In this document: one piece after another, positions 1-6,984 of the stretch
Position numbering within the stretch: position 1 is the stretch's first letter
How the letters are laid out: every line of letters starts with the position of its first letter
From: JAWOHX01 sp046484975
Lineage (GTDB): Bacteria > Bacillota > Clostridia > DUPQ01
NCBI GenBank assembly: GCA_046484975.1
Contig: JAWOHX010000002.1
Span: 1 to 16,400 of the forward strand
DNA: 16,400 nt
Direction: 5' to 3'
Notes under the pieces: generated by a model
Seen by the model: the letters and a program-made list of their open reading frames with translations, nothing else
Told to the model about the DNA's origin: nothing
The model's database searches: none
Made by a program: the position numbers and the translations under genes

Positions 1-1
1 G

Positions 2-379
2 ACGGAGTTCATCGGGTATTTTGAGAACGAAGACAACTCATTTTACAGGCACAGCCAGGATGAAACGGAAGAGGAAGAACTGGAACGGATGCTCCTGATT
101 TCCTATGACATCGAGGTGATGGAGTTTGTGAGCAAATTCTGGGAAAGTAATATTTCCATGGACTACTATATGGATTATCTGGACCAGCACATGGGGAACT
201 ATGGTTACAGCTTCCAGACGGCAGTGGAACAGGGTGACTACGAACTGCTGAGGGCGGTCCTGACCTATCTCATCCGCCAGGAACGCTTCCGGAGCGGCGT
301 TTGGGCAACCGCCATTGACGAAAGGCTTTTCCTCACCATCCTGAAAAGGCTGGAGGATATGAACGAAGGCGGGCATTGA
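2..379 (+). CDS. DUF6508-like protein, 3' part only
   Basis: The reading frame is open from the window's first bases, so the gene begins upstream; 125 residues are visible. The visible part is acidic and probably helical. It starts with a YFEN segment and a Glu-rich stretch (about residues 20-28), and ends in a conserved-looking block containing LRAVLTYLIRQERF and then LFLTILKRLE. That ending, with 'RAVLTY..R.ERF..G.W' followed by a short C-terminal helix, is what I remember of the DUF6508 family, small cytoplasmic proteins of unknown function. The assignment is from memory of the family pattern and is not certain. No signal peptide, membrane segment or catalytic motif is visible. An ATG at 89 lies in the same frame, but the upstream frame has protein-like composition and no ribosome site precedes 89, so a start before the window is preferred. 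A terminator-like hairpin follows 33 bases after the stop. Confidence 0.75.
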   Translation, partial: TEFIGYFENEDNSFYRHSQDETEEEELERMLLISYDIEVMEFVSKFWESNISMDYYMDYLDQHMGNYGYSFQTAVEQGDYELLRAVLTYLIRQERFRSGVWATAIDERLFLTILKRLEDMNEGGH

Positions 380-407
380 GCGTTTGCTGATACCTGTTCA
401 GGCGGAT

Positions 408-1715
408 TCATGAAGCGGCTGCATGGCCTGCTTCTTTTTTATCGCGCTTCTGAAGCAGCGGCTTTTTCCCCAGTATCCCGGTGAACATACCCAAAAAGGG
501 CAATATCGCCAGACCCAGAAGCACGGGCCGGTAGCTGCCGGAAAAGTCGAAGCCCAGACCCAGCGGCAGGGGACCCAGCGCGGATGCGACAACCATCAGG
601 GCCATCACCAGCCCACGGATGCTTCCCAGATGGCGCATGCCGTAATAATTGGGCCAGACAACGGCGCCGGAAACAGAATGGACTCCGATGGAAATCCCCT
701 GTACCGTGGCGAAGACAACGGCAGTGGAGAAGGTGGTTGCATTTGCCACCACCAGAAGGCCAATGCACTGCATGAGGCAAACGAAGGCGACGGCATAACG
801 GACGGGGACCCTGTCCAGGGCAATCCCCGCCAGAAGATTGGTCGGAAAACTGACCATGGCGATGATGCTCAGCAAAAGGGCGGCGCTGGTGGCTTCCAGG
901 CCGTTTGTCCCCATGATGGAAACAAAGTGGAAGACAATGCCAGTGGAGATCATCGGGCTCATCACCTGGCTGAAAAGAATGAGCCAGAAGGAAGGTGTCC
1001 TCACAGCCTGCTTCAGGGTGAAGGAGGTGTTTTGCTCGAGGGTGTTCCTGTCCCTGGCATCTTCCATGGATTCCTGCTTCTCGTTGTCCATCTGGAGACC
1101 CAGCTCCTCCGGCCTGTCAAACAGGAACAAGGCCACGACGGGAAGGAAGAAGCACCAAAGAAGCAGGGCCCAGAAAAGCCATGTCGGCCCCCAGCCCATC
1201 GTGCGGATGAGGAAGGTGTTCAAGGGAGGCATGATGGCGGAGCCTGCTACACCGCCGATGGCGATGAAGCTGAATGCCAGGGCCCTTTTCCGGAAGAACC
1301 AACGGGGAACGATGGTGGAGGGCAGGAGTGTCATGGAACCCTGGCCAAAGAGCCTGGCGATGAAAAAGCCGATGAACAGCATCCAGAGACCTGAGATGAA
1401 GCTGTTCCACAGGCAAGCGGCCCCCAGGAGGGCGACAGCGACCAGGAGCATTTTCCTCGATCCATGCTTGTCCGCCATTTTCCCGATGAGAAACAAACCC
1501 ACGCCCGCAATCAATGTGGCGATGGAATACAGGCTGGAAACAGCAGACCGGTTCCAGCCGAAGTCCCGGATGTAGTGGTCAATGAAAACGGAAAAGAAAA
1601 AAGTCTGTCCGGGGCCGGAGAAAAAAACAGAAAGAGAAGAGACCAGGACCACCACCCACCCGTAGAACAGGCGGCTTTTCCCTGATATTCGCAATGCAAG
1701 GGCGTTTTGTTTCAC
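408..1715 (-). CDS. MFS transporter, OFA / monocarboxylate-like
   Basis: A secondary carrier of the major facilitator superfamily, 435 residues with about 12 hydrophobic helices, in the cytoplasmic membrane. The N-terminus has the YGWVVV motif in helix 1 that is common in the oxalate/formate antiporter (OFA) and monocarboxylate branch. The loop between helices 2 and 3 carries GKMADKHGSRK, the MFS signature-A loop. A charged central loop (around DNEKQESMEDARDRN) separates the two six-helix halves. The substrate cannot be read from sequence; a small organic anion would fit the branch. The start is the GTG at 1715, preceded by AAGGAAG (1719-1725) and a good promoter at 1744-1772. An open frame continues upstream to 1859, but it would include that promoter and is rejected. 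The gene diverges from msrAB and converges on the DUF6508-like gene with 28 bp between stops. Confidence 0.85.
   Translation of the reverse strand: MKQNALALRISGKSRLFYGWVVVLVSSLSVFFSGPGQTFFFSVFIDHYIRDFGWNRSAVSSLYSIATLIAGVGLFLIGKMADKHGSRKMLLVAVALLGAACLWNSFISGLWMLFIGFFIARLFGQGSMTLLPSTIVPRWFFRKRALAFSFIAIGGVAGSAIMPPLNTFLIRTMGWGPTWLFWALLLWCFFLPVVALFLFDRPEELGLQMDNEKQESMEDARDRNTLEQNTSFTLKQAVRTPSFWLILFSQVMSPMISTGIVFHFVSIMGTNGLEATSAALLLSIIAMVSFPTNLLAGIALDRVPVRYAVAFVCLMQCIGLLVVANATTFSTAVVFATVQGISIGVHSVSGAVVWPNYYGMRHLGSIRGLVMALMVVASALGPLPLGLGFDFSGSYRPVLLGLAILPFLGMFTGILGKKPLLQKRDKKEAGHAAAS
412..440 (+). terminator. Rho-independent terminator for the DUF6508-like gene
   Basis: GAAGCGGC (412-419) pairs with GCC (426-428) and GCTTC (430-434). 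This gives an eight-pair stem with one bulged T (429) and a six-base loop, followed directly by six T (435-440). It lies 33 bases past the stop at 379, in the right orientation for the plus-strand gene. It falls inside the last codons of the opposing MFS gene, which ends at 408, so the same bases also encode the carrier's C-terminus. The stem is short, so efficiency is uncertain. Confidence 0.6.
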
Positions 1716-1743
1716 GGGCTTCCTTTCCCAGTTATTTTCCCAT

Positions 1744-1772
1744 ATGATATCACCGCAGCAGGGGGATGTAAA
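1744..1772 (-). promoter_or_regulatory. Sigma-A promoter of the MFS gene, extended -10
   Basis: Read on the minus strand: -35 TTTACA (1772-1767), a 17-base spacer, and -10 TATCAT (1749-1744) preceded by TG plus one base (extended -10). Each hexamer matches consensus at five of six positions. The predicted start near 1737 gives a leader of about 22 bases before the GTG at 1715, just enough to hold the ribosome site AAGGAAG. This placement decides the GTG start of the transporter. Confidence 0.7.
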
Positions 1773-1814
1773 GGATGCAACCGGGGAATAAAACAGGTAA
1801 AACAGGGTAAGATA

Positions 1815-1823
1815 TGGTATATA
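1815..1823 (+). promoter_or_regulatory. Possible extended -10 element for msrAB
   Basis: TG-G-TATATA fits an extended -10 hexamer, but no good -35 lies upstream (AGGTAA at 1795-1800 is poor). The leader would be only about 14 bases and would place the ribosome site near the 5' end. An alternative -10, TATGAT (1743-1748), also lacks a convincing -35. Confidence 0.3.
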
Positions 1824-1843
1824 ACAGAAACAGGAGAATGAAC

Positions 1844-2968
1844 ATGGGAAAAAAGACAATCATATATATTCTGGCGGTTGCCCTGGTCATCGGGCTGGCG
1901 GGGGTTTCCATTGCCTTGATCAGCGGCAGGACATCCCCCGCCGTTGAAACAGCCACGGAAGTCTGCGACCAGGAGACAATCATCACTTCGGATGCCTTCA
2001 CCGCCAACTACGCGGACAGCCGCTACGGGGAAATCTACCTCGCGGGAGGCTGCTTCTGGGGCGTCCAGGCATTTTTCGACAGGATGACCGGCGTGGTGTA
2101 CACCAATGGGGGCTACGCCAACGGAAAGAGCGCAGACACGGACTACCAATCCATCGCATCCACCGGTCATACGGAAGCGGTTTATGTGGTATATGACCCG
2201 GAGATCATCGGACTGGAACAGCTGCTGGAATATTTTTTCAGCATCATCGATCCCACCCGGATCAACAACCAGGGAAACGACTGGGGAACCCAGTATCGTA
2301 CCGGTATATATTATGTGGATGAACAGGACCTTGTGGTCATCCAGAGGGTGAAGAACCTGGAAGCGGTCAAATACAGCCAGCCCATTGCCACGGAGGTGCA
2401 GCCTTTGAGGAACTATGTCCTGGCCGAGGAATACCATCAGGATTACCTTATCAAGAACCCTTCCGGCTACTGCCACGTGGATCTGGGGAAAATCCCCAAT
2501 GAAAAGCCGTTCATCGATGTCAGGAAATATCCCAAACCTTCCCCGGCAGAAATCAAGGCGAAGCTGACGGACCTCCAGTATGCCGTAACCCAGGAGGACA
2601 AGACGGAGATTCGGGTCAACAACCTCTATTACACCAACAAGGAGAAGGGCATCTATGTGGACATCGTCACCGGGGAACCCCTTTTCGCATCCACGGCCAA
2701 ATATGATTCCGGTTCCGGATGGCCCAGTTTTACCCGTCCCATTGACAAGAACGTGGTGGTCTATGTGGAGGATTTATCCTTAGGCATCCCCAGGGTGGAG
2801 GTGCGGAGCCGCATCGGGGACAGCCACCTGGGCCATGTCTTCCGGGACGGACCCGTGGAAGAGGGCGGGCTTCGCTACTGCATCAACAGTGCAGCCATGC
2901 TTTTCATCCCCTACGGGGAGATGGATGACGCGGGATACGGCATATTCAAGGTGTATCTGGATCGCTGA
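1844..2968 (+). CDS. msrAB: Membrane-anchored bifunctional methionine sulfoxide reductase MsrA-MsrB
   Basis: Reduces both the S and R epimers of methionine sulfoxide in oxidised proteins; 374 residues. Residues 5-27 form an uncleaved-looking signal anchor, so both domains face outward and presumably repair surface proteins. The MsrA domain (about 60-215) has GCFWG with catalytic Cys70, STGHTEAVYV, and Cys210 as a likely resolving cysteine. The MsrB domain (about 235-374) has SGSGWPSF, RIGDSHLGHVF and RYCINSAA with catalytic Cys346. The two CxxC pairs that bind structural zinc in many MsrB proteins are missing: YVDIVTGEPLF stands where the first would be. No lipobox is seen. The start is the ATG at 1844, preceded by AGGAG (1832-1836) at seven bases; ATGs at 1814 and 1838 are poorly placed. 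The electron donor is unknown, and no thioredoxin-like or CcdA gene lies in the window. The 3' end overlaps the opposing M23 gene by 23 bp. Confidence 0.95.
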   Translation: MGKKTIIYILAVALVIGLAGVSIALISGRTSPAVETATEVCDQETIITSDAFTANYADSRYGEIYLAGGCFWGVQAFFDRMTGVVYTNGGYANGKSADTDYQSIASTGHTEAVYVVYDPEIIGLEQLLEYFFSIIDPTRINNQGNDWGTQYRTGIYYVDEQDLVVIQRVKNLEAVKYSQPIATEVQPLRNYVLAEEYHQDYLIKNPSGYCHVDLGKIPNEKPFIDVRKYPKPSPAEIKAKLTDLQYAVTQEDKTEIRVNNLYYTNKEKGIYVDIVTGEPLFASTAKYDSGSGWPSFTRPIDKNVVVYVEDLSLGIPRVEVRSRIGDSHLGHVFRDGPVEEGGLRYCINSAAMLFIPYGEMDDAGYGIFKVYLDR

Positions 2969-4325
2969 GATACAGCAACTGGTTCTCCTTGGTGATGGGT
3001 TCTCCCACCAGCAGGTATCCGGGTTCGATGTTCACATCATAGTATGACATGGTGAAATGGAGATGGGAACCGGTGGAAAAACCAGTGGTGCCCATGTAGC
3101 CGATCTGCTGGCCCCTCTCCACCATCTCGTCCTTTTCCGCGATGAGCTCGTTCATGTGGAAATACACGCTGAACAGCCCCTGCCCATGGTCGATGACGAT
3201 GGTCCAGCCGGTGGAGATCAGGTACATGGAAAGGACCACCCTGCCCCTGTTGACAGCATAAATGGGGTAGCCGATCACGTTGCCGATGTCCAGGCCTGAG
3301 TGGCGGTAGGAGGTGGGTGCGTTGTTCACGTATCTGGTTTCCCCGAACTCGGTGGACAGGTTCCCGTAGGCCGGGATGACGAAGGGTTCGGAATAATAGC
3401 GTTCCTCGCTGGACTGGTGCCGTACGGGAACAAAATATTTGGCATACTCCACACTGGAAGCTTCATTGCGGGTGGCCGAGGCGATTTCCTCGTTGATGAA
3501 AAGGTACTGGGTCTTGAAACCATAAGGGACCACCGTCAGCGTCTCCTTTTCCAGCGGACCCCCCAGGATCCCGTATTCAATCGAATAGGAGCCGGACTTG
3601 GTGAAATACCCTGCGGGAATCACGCCCACATGGTCCCGGCCATCCATGAAGAATGCGAACCGCTGGAATATGCCCTGATGAAGGACGGGGACCTGATCCT
3701 CATTCAGATTCCTCACCCGGATGCTGACGAAGTCCCCCTGGCTGACGGTGAGCTTGTCGAAAAGGAATTCCACCGGCAGGTCCAGGGACAGGTTGAACAC
3801 ATATGAGTGGGTGCCTCTGTACTCGTTCCCGGGGCTTTCCCAGGCCATGTCCACCTCGTACCTGTATTCATCCTGGATGTCAGGGATGGGAAGTTGATTG
3901 CCGTCCAGCTCCTCCGAAAGGATCATGCTGCCGTCTCCGGCATAGATGCGGATAAAAACACGGTCTGGTGCCCGGTCGCTGGAGAACATGATGGATTCTT
4001 CCCCGGAAAAGATAGCGTTTCCAGCATCATCCGTCTTCACCTCATCCAGCATGGGGAACATGGAACCGTCGTTCAGCCCCGCAAGCCAGGTCGTTCTGGA
4101 AAACCGGAACGCCAGGTCCCCGAAAGAGGTCTCCCATTCCAAAACAGCGGGCGGCCCGGCACCGGGGAGCAGGAGAAGGGAAGGGATGGGTGTGGCCTCC
4201 GGGAGGGTGGCGGAGGGGGAAGGGGTCTCCACTGCTTTTTCCATCAGTTGGAAGACCTTCAGCGAACCGAATGCCAGCAGGGCGACTGATAAGAGCAAAA
4301 TAAGGACATATGTCAGTTTCTTCAT
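2946..4325 (-). CDS. Membrane-anchored M23 (LytM/LasA-type) metallopeptidase
   Basis: A predicted cell-wall endopeptidase, 459 residues. Residues 5-27 form one hydrophobic helix (signal anchor), followed by a Pro/Ser/Thr-rich linker (33-60) and an extracellular beta-rich region (about 65-300). That region includes a QGDFVSIRV segment like those preceding M23 domains in clostridial proteins. The catalytic domain is at about 320-445. Zinc ligands are present: His342 and Asp346 in HSGLD, and His423 in HLHF, with His421 and His390 (YFHM) as the catalytic histidines. All expected residues are there, so it is probably active rather than a degenerate regulator. The target should be the peptidoglycan cross-bridge or stem peptide. 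The start is ATG 4325, with AAGGAGG nine bases upstream; the frame is open further upstream but without a ribosome site. The stop lies inside the last codons of msrAB on the other strand. Confidence 0.9.
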   Translation of the reverse strand: MKKLTYVLILLLSVALLAFGSLKVFQLMEKAVETPSPSATLPEATPIPSLLLLPGAGPPAVLEWETSFGDLAFRFSRTTWLAGLNDGSMFPMLDEVKTDDAGNAIFSGEESIMFSSDRAPDRVFIRIYAGDGSMILSEELDGNQLPIPDIQDEYRYEVDMAWESPGNEYRGTHSYVFNLSLDLPVEFLFDKLTVSQGDFVSIRVRNLNEDQVPVLHQGIFQRFAFFMDGRDHVGVIPAGYFTKSGSYSIEYGILGGPLEKETLTVVPYGFKTQYLFINEEIASATRNEASSVEYAKYFVPVRHQSSEERYYSEPFVIPAYGNLSTEFGETRYVNNAPTSYRHSGLDIGNVIGYPIYAVNRGRVVLSMYLISTGWTIVIDHGQGLFSVYFHMNELIAEKDEMVERGQQIGYMGTTGFSTGSHLHFTMSYYDVNIEPGYLLVGEPITKENQLLYLSDPDTP

Positions 4326-4355
4326 GCTTCCCGGCCTCCTTGTCTTTCTGTATCC

Positions 4356-4369
4356 ATCATACCAGATAT
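4356..4369 (-). promoter_or_regulatory. Possible extended -10 promoter of the M23 peptidase gene
   Basis: On the minus strand, TG-G-TATGAT (TATGAT at 4361-4356) is a good extended -10. The base stretch 17 upstream (TTCCCC, 4384-4379) is a poor -35. The start would be near 4349, giving a leader of about 24 bases that contains AAGGAGG. Confidence 0.4.
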
Positions 4370-4414
4370 GAGGGGGCAGGGGAACCAGGGGTAGGAATAC
4401 CAGAGGAAAAAAGG

Positions 4415-4420
4415 TACAAT
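4415..4420 (+). promoter_or_regulatory. Possible -10 element for the oxidoreductase operon
   Basis: TACAAT lies 34 bases before the ATG at 4454, a plausible distance for a leader carrying GAGGTG. No recognisable -35 is present at 16-18 bases upstream (TAGGAA at 4392-4397), so the call is weak. Confidence 0.3.
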
Positions 4421-4453
4421 GGAAGGGTAATGAAAGAAGGCGAGGTGACACGG

Positions 4454-6130
4454 ATGTTTTTCAACGTGTTGATCGGAGGGGAAGCAGGACAGGGGATGGA
4501 GACCATATCCACACTCCTGGAAAAAATATTGAAGAAGCAGGGTTTCGAGATCTTCTCCACAAAAGACTATATGTCCAGGGTCCGCGGAGGCCATAATTTC
4601 ACCCAGGTCCGTTTTGGAGATGAACGGATCACCGCCCACTGGGATGAGCTCGACGGCATCATCGCATTGAACGGGCAGACCGTGGACATCCATGCGAAAA
4701 GATTGAAAAAAAAGGGATTCCTTCTTTGTGACAAGGAACTGGAAACGGACCACAAGGGTGTGATGAGACTGCCTCTGAAGGCAGCCGCGAAAAGCATTGG
4801 GAACCCAAGGGTGTCGGGCAGCGTGGCACTGGGAGCGGTGCTTCGCCTGTTCAACCTGGAACTGACCCATGTGCTTGCTTCCGTCCGTGAGGTCTTCGAC
4901 CAAAAGGATATCAGGGAGAAGAACATGGAGGCCTTCAAGGCTGGCTTTGCCATGGCGAAGCCCGTATATGCAATCAAAAAACCGGCCAGGAACGAGGGGA
5001 TCCTCGTCAATGGCGGACAGGCCATTGCCATGGGAGCACTGGCAGCAGGCTGCAGGTTCTATTCCGCTTATCCCATGACGCCTTCCACCGGGGTGATGAA
5101 TCACCTGGCGGAGAAAATGGAGCAGGCAAAGATGGTGGTGGAACAGGCAGAGGATGAAATCGCCGCCATCAACATGGCCATCGGGGCTTCCTATGCCGGG
5201 GTCAGGGCCATGACAGGGACCTCCGGTGGAGGCTTTTCCCTCATGGTGGAGGCGTTGGGGCTTTCAGGGATGATGGAGATCCCGCTTGTGGTGCTGAACA
5301 TGCAAAGGCCCGGGCCGGTCACCGGGTTTCCCACCCGGACGGAGCAGGCTGACCTGAAATTCGTGATATCCGCCTCGCAAGGTGAATTCCCCCGGGCGGT
5401 CATCGCCCTTCGGAACCCTTCTGATGCTTTTTACCAGACCGTCCGGGCGTTTCATCTGGCGGACAAATACCAGATTCCCGTCATCCTTCTGGGAGACCAG
5501 TACCTGGCGGATTCCTCTGCCACGGTGGATTCCTTCGACTTGGACAACATCCAGATCGACCGGTTCCTGTGCCAGACCCTTGAAAAACCCGGAGAGTACA
5601 GGAGATACGAGATGACAAAAACAGGCATATCCCCCAGGGTCATCCCGGGGAAAATCCCCGGTACGAGGGTGGTTGTTGACAGTGACGAGCATGACCAGCA
5701 TGGGCATATCACCGAGGATGCAAACATGAAAGTCCTGATGACCGACAAGAGGATGAAAAAACTGGAGGCTTTGTCAAGGGAGATGCAGGAGCCTGCCTAT
5801 GTCGGGGCAGAAAATCCGGAAACCCTGCTTCTGGCCTGGGGGTCCCTGGACGGACCCATTCGGGAAGCGGTGGAAATTCTCAACCGGGGGAAGGAGCGTG
5901 TCGGCGCTTTGGTTTTCGGGGACATCTGGCCTTTTCCCGACACCCTGCTCATGGAAAAGGCGGGAATGGCCAAACGCATCGTCAATGTGGAACAGAATGC
6001 CACAGGACAGCTGGCATCACTGGTTCGGGAGCGGACGGGAATCCGGTGCGATGCCTGCGTACTGAAATATGACGGAAGGCCGTTGTCACCCATGGAAATC
6101 GCCGACGAACTCAAAGGAGGACGAGGATGA
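4454..6130 (+). CDS. korA: 2-oxoacid:ferredoxin oxidoreductase, fused gamma-alpha subunit
   Basis: With the beta subunit downstream, it catalyses reversible CoA-dependent oxidative decarboxylation of a 2-oxoacid with ferredoxin; cytoplasmic. It has 558 residues in two parts. The N-terminal gamma domain (about 1-165) starts with the GGEAGQG motif (8-14) and RVRGGHNFTQVRF. The alpha domain (about 180-558) starts with NGGQAIAMGALAAG (from 186), then SAYPMTPSTG, GTSGGGFSLM, RPGPVTGFPTRTEQADL and DSDEHDQHGHITED. This fused architecture is the KorA-like 2-oxoglutarate class, but branched-chain 2-oxoacids or pyruvate are possible, so the symbol is tentative. The start at ATG 4454 follows GAGGTG (4442-4447) at six bases; the ATG at 4430 has a poorer site. 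The stop overlaps the beta subunit start as ATGA, so the two are translationally coupled. No ferredoxin-domain (delta) gene is adjacent. Confidence 0.9.
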   Translation: MFFNVLIGGEAGQGMETISTLLEKILKKQGFEIFSTKDYMSRVRGGHNFTQVRFGDERITAHWDELDGIIALNGQTVDIHAKRLKKKGFLLCDKELETDHKGVMRLPLKAAAKSIGNPRVSGSVALGAVLRLFNLELTHVLASVREVFDQKDIREKNMEAFKAGFAMAKPVYAIKKPARNEGILVNGGQAIAMGALAAGCRFYSAYPMTPSTGVMNHLAEKMEQAKMVVEQAEDEIAAINMAIGASYAGVRAMTGTSGGGFSLMVEALGLSGMMEIPLVVLNMQRPGPVTGFPTRTEQADLKFVISASQGEFPRAVIALRNPSDAFYQTVRAFHLADKYQIPVILLGDQYLADSSATVDSFDLDNIQIDRFLCQTLEKPGEYRRYEMTKTGISPRVIPGKIPGTRVVVDSDEHDQHGHITEDANMKVLMTDKRMKKLEALSREMQEPAYVGAENPETLLLAWGSLDGPIREAVEILNRGKERVGALVFGDIWPFPDTLLMEKAGMAKRIVNVEQNATGQLASLVRERTGIRCDACVLKYDGRPLSPMEIADELKGGRG

Positions 6131-6975
6131 AAAAACAATTTGAAACCATGGAAACAGCCTGGTGTCCGGGCTGCGGGAATTTTGCCATATTGGAATCCCT
6201 CCGGGAGGTGTTGAACGACCTGGGCCTGAAACCCCATGAAGTCCTTGTCGTGGGAGGCATCGGCCAGGCGGCCAAGACACCACAATACATCAACGCCAAC
6301 GGCTTCTGCGGCCTGCACGGAAGGGCCCTGCCGGCTGCCGCCGCAGCGAAGATCGCCAACAGCGGACTGACGGTGATCGTGGACACCGGGGACGGGGATT
6401 CCTACGGGGAAGGGGGAAACCACTTCATCCACAACATCCGCAGGAATGTGGATTTCACCCATTTTGTCCACGACAACCAGATCTATGGGCTGACCAAGGG
6501 CCAGGCGTCCCCCACCACGGACAGGGGACATGTGACGGGGGTGCAGACCCTTGGAACACTGAACGAACCCATGAATCCCCTGCTGGTGGCACTGGCCATG
6601 GGAGCCGGTTTCGTGGCCCGGGCTTTCACGGGCAATAGGGAGCATCTCAAGGTGGTGATGAAGGAAGCCATCCAGTTCAGGGGCTACGCCCTGGTGGATA
6701 TCCTCCAGCCCTGTGTGAGCTTCAACAAGGTGAATACCTACCAATGGTACAAAAAGAGGGTCTATGACATCGGACAGGATCATGATCCTTCAGACAGGCT
6801 GGCCGCCATGAAAAAGGCCATGGAGTGGGGGGAGAAAATCCCCATTGGAATCCTGTATCAAAAAGAAACACCCCTGTACCATGACCGGATACCCTTTCTG
6901 GCAGATGGGACGCCTCTGGTGGACATGCCACATGACATGGAGACTGTCAGGGGATTCCTGAAGGATTTCATGTAA
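6127..6975 (+). CDS. korB: 2-oxoacid:ferredoxin oxidoreductase, beta subunit (TPP-binding)
   Basis: The catalytic beta subunit, 282 residues, about the usual length. It binds thiamine pyrophosphate and Mg2+ through GDGDSYGEGGNHF starting at residue 88, ending at the Asn117 region (RRNVDFTHFVHDNQ). Four cysteines, Cys13 and Cys16 (WCPGCGN), Cys61 (GFCGLHG) and Cys196 (LQPCVSFN), sit where this family holds its single [4Fe-4S] cluster. The segment IYGLTKGQASPTT is typical of KorB/VorA-type proteins. It starts at ATG 6127, overlapping the alpha-subunit stop by four bases, with AAGGAGG (6114-6120) six bases upstream. It forms the active enzyme with the preceding gene. Electrons must go to a soluble ferredoxin encoded elsewhere. 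Substrate identity (2-oxoglutarate versus another 2-oxoacid) is not settled by sequence. The gene ends nine bases before the stop of the opposing glycosyltransferase. Confidence 0.92.
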   Translation: MKKQFETMETAWCPGCGNFAILESLREVLNDLGLKPHEVLVVGGIGQAAKTPQYINANGFCGLHGRALPAAAAAKIANSGLTVIVDTGDGDSYGEGGNHFIHNIRRNVDFTHFVHDNQIYGLTKGQASPTTDRGHVTGVQTLGTLNEPMNPLLVALAMGAGFVARAFTGNREHLKVVMKEAIQFRGYALVDILQPCVSFNKVNTYQWYKKRVYDIGQDHDPSDRLAAMKKAMEWGEKIPIGILYQKETPLYHDRIPFLADGTPLVDMPHDMETVRGFLKDFM

Positions 6976-6984
6976 AAAACGGTT

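Noticed and set aside
423..1394. Long open frame on the plus strand opposite the MFS gene.
   Set aside because: It is antisense to a clear 12-helix transporter, has low-complexity Gly/His/Gln-rich composition, no ribosome site and no recognisable domain.
1716..1859. N-terminal extension of the MFS protein (48 residues).
   Set aside because: It would be encoded across the carrier's own promoter, and a GTG with a ribosome site at 1715 gives a normal MFS N-terminus.
4322..5104. Minus-strand open frame opposite the oxidoreductase alpha gene.
   Set aside because: The plus strand carries the intact GGEAGQG and alpha-domain motifs; the minus frame shows no protein signature.
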